Assembly: GCA_017516885.1 (NCBI GenBank)
Contig: JAFXAR010000001.1
Span: 1-64,000, forward strand
Reading direction: 5' to 3'
DNA length: 64,000 bases
Origin: Bacteroidaceae bacterium
GTDB taxonomy: Bacteria; Bacteroidota; Bacteroidia; Bacteroidales; Bacteroidaceae
A program made the translations under genes and the position numbers. The notes below the pieces were generated by a model that was given only the letters and a program-made list of their open reading frames with translations, was not told the origin of the DNA and made no database searches. This document shows positions 1-5,732 of the stretch, in pieces (position 1 is the stretch's first letter; each line of letters begins with the position of its first letter).

Positions 1-141
1 AACCAAAGTGTTTACATTATATTCTTTCCCTTTAAGGGCATGCTTCAATGAGACATAGTCGCACACCCTTGGGTGCTGTGCCATTGCTGGCATGAGCATT
101 GCCGATAATGTGACAAACAGTAAAATATGTATTCCTTTCAT
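1..141 (-). CDS. Partial secreted protein, N-terminus only
   Basis: The minus strand opens with ATG at 141 and stays open for 47 codons to the left edge, so only the N-terminus is visible. It begins with Lys, a hydrophobic run (residues 5-20) and an AMA|Q signal peptidase I-type site near residue 21, so the product is probably exported to the periplasm or outer membrane. The visible mature part (QHPRVCDYVSLKH...) is too short for me to assign a family. It looks like a host envelope gene rather than a phage gene and may mark the left limit of the phage-derived block, but that is inference. Confidence 0.6.
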   Translation of the reverse strand, partial: MKGIHILLFVTLSAMLMPAMAQHPRVCDYVSLKHALKGKEYNVNTLV

Positions 142-266
142 TGCTTATCAATGTTTGTTTTAAATGTTAATATTTGTATCTCTTTTTTTTACGTCCGTTG
201 CAATAACATTCTGCAAGTTAGCAACATTATACTCAATTTGCAAGTTTTCTGCGGGAATTTTTGTTC

Positions 267-707
267 TCACGCAATAGCCTGTGGCTGTATTCTTTTTTTG
301 CTGTTGTTGCGCAGGGTTTTGTAGACAATGCCGCGGAAGGTTTCCTCGTCGAGGTAGAAGGACGGGGCGGGTTCTTCTATGATGTCCTCGAGTATCACAT
401 ACTTGTAGCGTGCGTCAAGGTCTTTTGCTCTTTCGCGGTAGCGGCGATAGAGTTCCCTGTACATCTCAGCCTTGTTTTTGTTGGTTATTGGAAGCTCCTT
501 CTTGCGCATGAGAAGCGATACAAACCGGCGCGCGTTCTCAAATGTTACATAGAATCGGGGCGCTTTGCTCTTGACTGCGTGTTCAATTACTTCGTTCTGT
601 GTGGCGAACGGTCTTGTTTTGCGCAACTCTTTCATTGAATCAAAAAAACTGTTGATTACGTCTCTCTTGCGCATTTCGCGTACTGATTGTTCGATGATGT
701 TTTTCAT
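267..707 (-). CDS. Small basic protein at the edge of the phage-like block
   Basis: This 146-residue protein is read leftward, divergent from the capsid genes. I chose ATG at 707 (MKNIIEQSVREMRKRD) over an in-frame ATG at 737 because a TAnnTTTG-type -7 box lies at 723-730 and the extra residues look unlike coding sequence. The protein is rich in Arg, Lys and Glu and mostly helical. The central part (TQNEVIEHAVKSKAPRFYVT, then ENARRFVSLL) could form a helix-turn-helix. There is no signal peptide or membrane segment. I do not recognise a named family. A DNA-binding role, as regulator or small packaging protein, is a guess from charge and position. Confidence 0.6.
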   Translation of the reverse strand: MKNIIEQSVREMRKRDVINSFFDSMKELRKTRPFATQNEVIEHAVKSKAPRFYVTFENARRFVSLLMRKKELPITNKNKAEMYRELYRRYRERAKDLDARYKYVILEDIIEEPAPSFYLDEETFRGIVYKTLRNNSKKRIQPQAIA

Positions 708-722
708 ACTGCTTTTTTGATA

Positions 723-730
723 CAAAAATA
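723..730 (-). promoter_or_regulatory. Candidate -7 box for the 146-residue gene
   Basis: Read on the minus strand the sequence is TATTTTTG, matching the Bacteroidota -7 consensus TAnnTTTG. It lies 15 nt before the ATG at 707, leaving a very short leader. No clear TTTG -33 element is seen about 20 nt upstream. Confidence 0.35.
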
Positions 731-933
731 TAGTCAAAATCGGCTAATTGCTATGCTGTTTTGCCACTTTATTTTTCAACAGCCTCAAGAGGGTGCTCCT
801 GAGCGTTTTTTCCTTGTTAATATATAGGTGCATGCAGTTGCTGTAAGAATCTTTTTGTTCTTCTAAGTGTCAATTCAGCAACCTTGCTGCGCTGTTTCTG
901 TTGTTCCTTTGCCGCTGTAAAAAAACTTTTATT

Positions 934-1728
934 ATGAAACAGAATATTATTGACACTGACAGTCAGGCATTGCCTTTGGAGGAGATGCAGGGCGGTGGGG
1001 CTCAGCCAAACGGTGCGGCTCAAGCGGCAGAGAATGCAGGCTTAGGAAATTATGGCCGTCTTGACGATGGGCTGAAGAGAGTTTTTGGCAGTGATTTTTC
1101 CATTGACAATCCGTTGTCGCAGGATTTGCTGCTGCAGTATGTTTTCCAGAACAGCAGACAGAATGAGCGTCTGGCGCAGGTGCTTGAACGTGACCCAAGA
1201 ATGGCCCAGCTGCTTATGGACATGATTAACGGAAAGAGGAATGCGCACAGTGCTGTGGCTCGTTACTTTGGCCGCTCGCTTATGGAGCTCGATGAGGAGA
1301 GCCCTGAGTATGAGGAGATGCTCATGGCCGATGGAGAGCGTCAGGAAGAGGTTATGCGCATGGCTAATGACCGCCGCGAGTATGAGAACAACCTGAGGGC
1401 GAGCATGCCGGTTATTGAGCAGTTTTGCGATGAGCGCGGATATGACCCCTCGGAGTTCATGGACAAAGTGTGGGAACAGGTTGTATTTCCTATTCTTACA
1501 GGCAGATATACAACCGAGGTTTGCACGGCGCTTGACCATGCTCTTACATACGAGCAGGATGTTGAGGATGCCTTTGCTGCCGGCGACATCAAGGGGCGCA
1601 ATACAAATATCCAGCGCATGAAGGCGAACTTTGGCGACGGTCTTCCTAAGGGAATGGCAAGCGTTGCTCCTCCCGCTGATAACAAACCTAAGGGAAATTC
1701 GCTTATAAGCAAGGCTTTGAATGCATAA
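934..1728 (+). CDS. Phage scaffolding-like protein
   Basis: This 264-residue acidic protein has no signal peptide. It has a disordered Gln/Gly/Ala-rich N-terminus (about 1-40), a helical charged middle (about 60-200) and a Pro/Lys-rich tail ending in a short basic helix (GNSLISKALNA). That layout is typical of tailed-phage scaffolding proteins, whose C-terminal basic helix binds the capsid protein. Its place directly before the probable capsid gene supports this. ATG at 934 is preferred over ATG at 901, whose extra residues (MFLCRCKKTFI) look non-coding. The protein is assigned by architecture and position, not by a recognised signature. Confidence 0.55.
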   Translation: MKQNIIDTDSQALPLEEMQGGGAQPNGAAQAAENAGLGNYGRLDDGLKRVFGSDFSIDNPLSQDLLLQYVFQNSRQNERLAQVLERDPRMAQLLMDMINGKRNAHSAVARYFGRSLMELDEESPEYEEMLMADGERQEEVMRMANDRREYENNLRASMPVIEQFCDERGYDPSEFMDKVWEQVVFPILTGRYTTEVCTALDHALTYEQDVEDAFAAGDIKGRNTNIQRMKANFGDGLPKGMASVAPPADNKPKGNSLISKALNA

Positions 1729-1760
1729 CATTTTATTTATTAACCAATAACTTATTTACT

Positions 1761-3380
1761 ATGAAGAAAATTATTTTGTTTGTGAGAGAGAATCCTCTGT
1801 TTGTGATTTTCTCATTGTTGGCCGTGGCATTGTACTTTTTATGTGATTCTGCGGCGGGAACTCTTTTGGCGGCAGTGAATGTTGTGCCGGGCGGAACTCC
1901 TAAACCGTCGAACGGTGTGGGCGGTATTGCAGCTCATGGCCCGGGCGAGGCAACAACTGTGTCTAATGCAAGGGAATTGGGCAGTGAATTCATCGACACT
2001 GATGTCGATGACCAGATTATAGGCATTGCAAGTGACGAAAGTGTAATCGATACAATCAAGCGCAAGATTCGCCGTCAGGTGCGTGTAAGTTCCTTTGAGG
2101 TCGACCACTATCTTATTGACGACAAGCGCTCGAAGGCATACACCAACGAGACCTACACCGGCATAAATGCTACGCGTGCCGAAATTCCATTCTCAACTAC
2201 CGGCGAGAGAAAGATTTTCCAGGAGTACTACACCGCTATCTGCAAGGGCGTGAACGGTTACGATGCTACAGGCCAGATTGAGCTTCACGGTGTTGACCTT
2301 ATGCTTTTCTTCGTGGGCAAGAACAGCACTACCGAAGCTCCTATTGCCATGGCAGTGAACGGTCCTAAGGTAAACGCAAGCGATGACTATTGCGTTGTGC
2401 CCACAATACCTGCCGGCACTGAGATTATTCTGCTCTCTTCGGCTGCATACGAGACACAGAAGTTTATTGCTCCCTCTACCATTGTGCCTGTTCCTGAGCG
2501 CATGTATCTGCAGAAGCAGCTCTGCAACAGCATAGTCAGTGACTACTTTGCCGCTCAGAAGAAGCGTATTGAGTTCAGCGAGTCGCAGATTGCCGAGGCT
2601 GTATTGCGCCAGTTCCGCCTTGAGAGCTGCCGCACTGCATGGGTGGGACAGCCCGGAAAGTTTAAGGTTCAGGCCATGGACAACGCCATGGGCTATCAGT
2701 GGGATTACTTCTCAAAGGGTATACGCTGGCAGTTCAAGCGCCAGTATGACCTCTCTTCAAAGATTACATTTGCCGACTTGATAAATCTTTCTATGGTTAA
2801 ATTCACAGGGTTTAACTGTACCAAGAGGGCTATTTGGCTTTTGGGCAAGCAGCTTCTTAACGATATACAGAAGATTGACCTTACTCTTCACAAGAACATC
2901 AGCGTAAAGGGTGACAAGGTGTTCGGCATTGAGTGTACAAAGATTCACACTGTATTCGGCGACATTGACCTTATTCACGACCCAACTCTCGATGCTTTGG
3001 GGTATGCCCACTGCGGTGGCCTCATTGACGAGAACGGCCTTGTGCGCTACTATATGAAGAATGAGGATGCCAAGACCGAGAATGTCGACGGCGAAGAGGC
3101 AAAGCGCGAGGTGGTAATGACTATTGACTGCCTCTGCCTGAAGGGATACTCGCACATTTGGGTAAATGGTTCTGCAGCCGAGAGTGACATTCCTGGCGCA
3201 TCGCACGTTACAAGCGCGGCATCATTGCCTGCCGACCCTAATTTGAACGATGTTGTTGTGCTTACGGCAGATGTCAGCCATACTGTGAACGGTACAAGCA
3301 AGCTTTGGTTCCCTGCCGGTTCGGTGGTTACATACAACGGCACTGCTTGGGTTGAGTACACTGGTGAAATTTTAGTATAA
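1761..3380 (+). CDS. Probable major capsid protein with hydrophobic N-terminus
   Basis: The 539-residue product is the best major capsid candidate by length, order after the scaffold-like gene and content. A long mixed alpha/beta body (about 80-470) contains aromatic and Gly-rich strands such as GYAHCGGLIDENGL, and a C-terminal segment (about 480-539, PADPNLNDVVVLTAD...) resembles small beta add-on domains of phage structural proteins. Unusually, residues 11-40 form a hydrophobic helix after a basic start (MKKIILFVRENP), like a signal anchor. Such a helix is unexpected for a soluble HK97-fold subunit; it may be removed during maturation or anchor assembly at the membrane. The HK97 fold is inferred and no catalytic motif can be checked. 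Confidence 0.6.
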   Translation: MKKIILFVRENPLFVIFSLLAVALYFLCDSAAGTLLAAVNVVPGGTPKPSNGVGGIAAHGPGEATTVSNARELGSEFIDTDVDDQIIGIASDESVIDTIKRKIRRQVRVSSFEVDHYLIDDKRSKAYTNETYTGINATRAEIPFSTTGERKIFQEYYTAICKGVNGYDATGQIELHGVDLMLFFVGKNSTTEAPIAMAVNGPKVNASDDYCVVPTIPAGTEIILLSSAAYETQKFIAPSTIVPVPERMYLQKQLCNSIVSDYFAAQKKRIEFSESQIAEAVLRQFRLESCRTAWVGQPGKFKVQAMDNAMGYQWDYFSKGIRWQFKRQYDLSSKITFADLINLSMVKFTGFNCTKRAIWLLGKQLLNDIQKIDLTLHKNISVKGDKVFGIECTKIHTVFGDIDLIHDPTLDALGYAHCGGLIDENGLVRYYMKNEDAKTENVDGEEAKREVVMTIDCLCLKGYSHIWVNGSAAESDIPGASHVTSAASLPADPNLNDVVVLTADVSHTVNGTSKLWFPAGSVVTYNGTAWVEYTGEILV

Positions 3381-3422
3381 TCCATTGGGTGAAAAATGCA
3401 TTTTATGTCATTTAGCACCAGC

Positions 3423-3453
3423 GCGGGCGGCCGGAAGGCTCTTGGCCGCCCGC
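3423..3453 (+). promoter_or_regulatory. GC-rich hairpin between capsid gene and downstream genes
   Basis: A perfect 10-bp stem (GCGGGCGGCC / GGCCGCCCGC) closes an 11-nt loop. No T-tract follows, so it is not a classic terminator. It sits between the capsid gene and the lower-copy connector genes and could attenuate read-through or protect the 3' end of the capsid message. Confidence 0.6.
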
Positions 3454-3469
3454 ATAAACATAACAGAAT

Positions 3470-3901
3470 ATGAAAAAAAGAGTTACATACGAGATTCACG
3501 GACAGATTGAGCGCAACAGTTATTTCAGGATAGGAAAGGCGCTTGTGAGAATTGAATTTACCGGAGGCGCAATAAACTCCACCGGTGTCTATCCTGCACA
3601 GTATACAACAGATAATCCTCTTTTCCAGAGGGCTATTGAGAATAGCGAGGCTTTCCGCAACGGCGAGATAAAGCGCGGAAGGGTAGATGAATACGGAAGC
3701 AGTGATGGGGCAGAAAAGCGAGTTCCTGAACCCTCGGGCGATGATGCCGGAACTGCTGCAAGCGAGGTGAGCAATTTGCAGCAGGCGCGCGCTTTCCTAA
3801 TGGCAGAGCCTTATGGCTGTGCGCTGTCGCAGTTGCAGAACAAGGCCTCGGTCAAGGCCGTGGCCGCGGAAATGGGTGTATCTTTTCCTAATTGGCTATG
3901 A
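3470..3901 (+). CDS. Small phage head-associated protein
   Basis: This 143-residue protein directly follows the capsid gene. The N-terminal half (about 1-70) is beta-rich and includes a YPAQYTTDNPLFQRAI segment. A low-complexity linker (about 75-105) follows, then a short C-terminal helical module (about 106-143, ending FPNWL) resembling HeH/SAP-like helix-extension-helix tails. Small proteins with this layout often follow the capsid gene in Bacteroidota phages, where they may decorate or complete the head; I assign this by context only. Its stop codon overlaps the next ATG by 4 nt (ATGA), so the two are translationally coupled. Confidence 0.5.
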   Translation: MKKRVTYEIHGQIERNSYFRIGKALVRIEFTGGAINSTGVYPAQYTTDNPLFQRAIENSEAFRNGEIKRGRVDEYGSSDGAEKRVPEPSGDDAGTAASEVSNLQQARAFLMAEPYGCALSQLQNKASVKAVAAEMGVSFPNWL

Positions 3902-4542
3902 TTGCGACCGATGAACTTGTGAAGCGTGTACGAGGCTTGCTGAATGAGGCCGAGGAGGATAAACGGCTCTCATTCCTTACTGAGGATACGCGTTCCATTG
4001 ACGAGCATATACTAAGGCTGCTGCCTCAGGCAGTTGCCTTAGTGCAGAAGAGCAAGGCTAAAGGACTGGTAAACTGCAAGAGCGTTGCACCGACGGCTGC
4101 AACAGCAGCCGATAATGGCTATGGTGCATGCGTGCTGGTGCTGCCCGATGATTATGCTGAACTTGTGTCGTTGCAATTAGAGGAGTGGCAGCGTCCGTGC
4201 TGCCGTCTCTTTCCGCCTCATTCGGGCGAGGCCATGGCACAGGATAGCATTTATACGCGTGCCGGCGTGTGCCGTCCTGTTGCAGTAGAGGGCGCTGATG
4301 AGGACGGAAAGCGCGTGGCGCTTCTCTATCCTGCGGGCAGCGGAAAGTTAAGGCACTTTATCTATGAGGCAGTTTTTGATGCCGGCAAGGGGCTTGAGGG
4401 GTGTGACACGGTTCTTGCCGATGCAGTGGCTTATTATTGCGCGGCTCTTCTCTACACTGTTTTTGAACGGCAGGACTTGGCGGGCGGTTTTCTCTCGTTA
4501 GCCACTGCATTGTGTAACGGAAAGGATTCGGAAAGGAGATGA
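3898..4542 (+). CDS. Head-tail connector / ring-like protein
   Basis: The 214-residue product starts with a helical region (TDELVKRVRGLLNEAEEDKR...) containing a block that ends in LPQAVALVQ. A beta-rich insert follows, carrying LVLPDDYAELVSLQLEEW. The C-terminus is helical, around AVAYYCAALLYTVF. The pattern of N-terminal helices, a beta module with a 'LPDDYxEL' segment and a closing Ala-rich helix is typical of head-completion or ring proteins between portal and tail in podovirus-like phages. I chose ATG at 3898, which overlaps the upstream stop. The family assignment is inferred from pattern and position. Confidence 0.5.
   Translation: MIATDELVKRVRGLLNEAEEDKRLSFLTEDTRSIDEHILRLLPQAVALVQKSKAKGLVNCKSVAPTAATAADNGYGACVLVLPDDYAELVSLQLEEWQRPCCRLFPPHSGEAMAQDSIYTRAGVCRPVAVEGADEDGKRVALLYPAGSGKLRHFIYEAVFDAGKGLEGCDTVLADAVAYYCAALLYTVFERQDLAGGFLSLATALCNGKDSERR
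4531..4537 (+). promoter_or_regulatory. Shine-Dalgarno-like site before 94-residue gene
   Basis: The stretch GAAAGGA with following G (AAAGGAG core) lies about 9 nt before ATG 4547. Most genes in this window lack such a site, as is usual in Bacteroidota, so this one stands out within the phage-like block. Confidence 0.4.
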
Positions 4543-4546
4543 TTTT

Positions 4547-4831
4547 ATGGCAGCAAAAAGTATTTCATTTGCCAAAAATGGCGACAGATGGGAGAGCGTG
4601 CCGCTTGAGTGCCGCGGTGGAGATGTGCGTCTTAGAGTGCACAAGTGCGGCCCTTATCCGGTTGACGTGTATGTGAGCATTGACGGTTCTGAGGAGTATA
4701 TAAAGTATGACGACTTTGGACTTGATGAACTGCGCAGTGAGGTTACTCTTGAGGGGGTAATGCGCGGACAGCATGTGAAGTTCGCCTCGCGGAGTGAGTT
4801 TACCCTGATAAAGTATCTTGAAACACGGTAG
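4547..4831 (+). CDS. Small beta-rich phage-block protein
   Basis: The 94-residue product has no signal peptide or membrane segment. It alternates short predicted strands (VRLRVHKCG, VDVYVSIDG, EVTLEGVM, HVKFASRSEF), suggesting a small beta sandwich or barrel. It lies 4 nt after the connector-like gene and 4 nt before the holin gene, so it belongs to the same transcript. I recognise no family. A minor head, neck or tail component is likely from context. Confidence 0.45.
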   Translation: MAAKSISFAKNGDRWESVPLECRGGDVRLRVHKCGPYPVDVYVSIDGSEEYIKYDDFGLDELRSEVTLEGVMRGQHVKFASRSEFTLIKYLETR

Positions 4832-4835
4832 TGTC

Positions 4836-5303
4836 ATGGATAGCCTGAAATTGTTTTTTGCAACTTTGTTTGCGAACATTGCAGGGCTGCTCTTCCCAAT
4901 AAGGAACGATATATTCGGGCTGGTGCTGCTTTTCACTGTAAATTTTGCGGTGGGGCTGTTTGCCGATGTCTGCAACCATCGTGAATGGAGCTTCAGGAAA
5001 GCATTCAGTTTTTTCAGGGATGCTGCTATCTATTTTACGATGGTTGCCTCAATATATCTTTTAGGGCATTTCAAGGGGGAAGAGGCTGCTGCCGTACACT
5101 GTGTGTCGTTCATGATTTATGTGGCAATTTATTTCTATGGTACAAACATTTTAAGGAACGCGCGCCTGATAACCGGAGAGGATAGCACTCTTTTTAAGGT
5201 GCTTGATTTTCTCTATTATCTGCTCAGCCTGCGCGTTCTTGGGCAGAACAGTTGTTTAAAGGATTACTATGAAAGTGAGAAAAACCGCAAGAATATGCTT
5301 TAG
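4836..5303 (+). CDS. Phage holin-like membrane protein
   Basis: This 155-residue protein has four probable membrane helices, at about residues 5-22, 28-45, 62-80 and 86-103, separated by short charged loops, with a charged C-terminal tail ending in KNRKNML. This matches the 'phage holin family' proteins common in Bacteroidota phages, which form inner-membrane lesions at lysis. I chose ATG at 4836, the first after the upstream stop; an ATG at 4818 would overlap the preceding gene. The 3' end overlaps the spanin gene by 35 nt, a usual arrangement for lysis genes. Confidence 0.65.
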   Translation: MDSLKLFFATLFANIAGLLFPIRNDIFGLVLLFTVNFAVGLFADVCNHREWSFRKAFSFFRDAAIYFTMVASIYLLGHFKGEEAAAVHCVSFMIYVAIYFYGTNILRNARLITGEDSTLFKVLDFLYYLLSLRVLGQNSCLKDYYESEKNRKNML

Positions 5304-5679
5304 CGCATTGCTGCTTATGCTGTGCGCATGCCGCACTGTTGACAGCAGCAGCCTTGCCAGCAGCGTGCATGTGAGCAGCAATGTAGCCGAACGCATTGTA
5401 AGGGACAGTGTTTTTGTGCGCGACAGCATATTCATAAGGGAAAAGGCCGATACTGTCTATTTTACAAAATACCGCACTCTCTACAAGGAGCATCTCAGGC
5501 ACGATACGCTGCTGGTGCGTGACACTGTGTACAGCGACCGTGTAGTGACAAAGGTGGTAGAGAAAAAGGCGCTTGGATTGCGTCAGATGCTGCTTGCGGT
5601 GCTTTGCTTGCTGTTGTGTTGCGCCATTGCGCTGCTATTATGGCGCAGGCTTCGCCGCCGCAGCCAGTGTTCGAGATGA
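5269..5679 (+). CDS. Single-gene spanin (u-spanin-like lipoprotein)
   Basis: The 136-residue protein has a lipoprotein signal (hydrophobic residues 11-20, lipobox LCAC with the probable acylated Cys at 21). A helical or coiled periplasmic region with repeated R-D-S/T-V units follows (about 40-95), then a C-terminal membrane helix (about 104-125) and an Arg-rich end. A lipid anchor at one end and a transmembrane helix at the other is the defining layout of unimolecular spanins such as T1 gp11, which fuse inner and outer membranes at lysis. The overlap with the holin gene supports this. No endolysin gene is adjacent. Confidence 0.6.
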   Translation: MKVRKTARICFSALLLMLCACRTVDSSSLASSVHVSSNVAERIVRDSVFVRDSIFIREKADTVYFTKYRTLYKEHLRHDTLLVRDTVYSDRVVTKVVEKKALGLRQMLLAVLCLLLCCAIALLLWRRLRRRSQCSR

Positions 5680-5710
5680 CAAACACTATACAAACACGCC
5701 AATTATTTTT

Positions 5711-5730
5711 AGAAATTTAATCAGCTTCTT
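5711..5730 (-). repeat. Dispersed intergenic motif, reverse copy
   Basis: AGAAATTTAATCAGCTTCTT resembles the reverse complement of the motif found at host gene boundaries. It lies just before ATG 5733 and is one of the more degenerate copies, inside the phage-derived block. Confidence 0.35.
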
Positions 5731-5732
5731 AT

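Noticed and set aside
1042..1731. 229-residue minus-strand open frame opposite the scaffold-like gene
   Set aside because: It mirrors a well-supported plus-strand gene, has Leu/His-rich unnatural composition and no start context.
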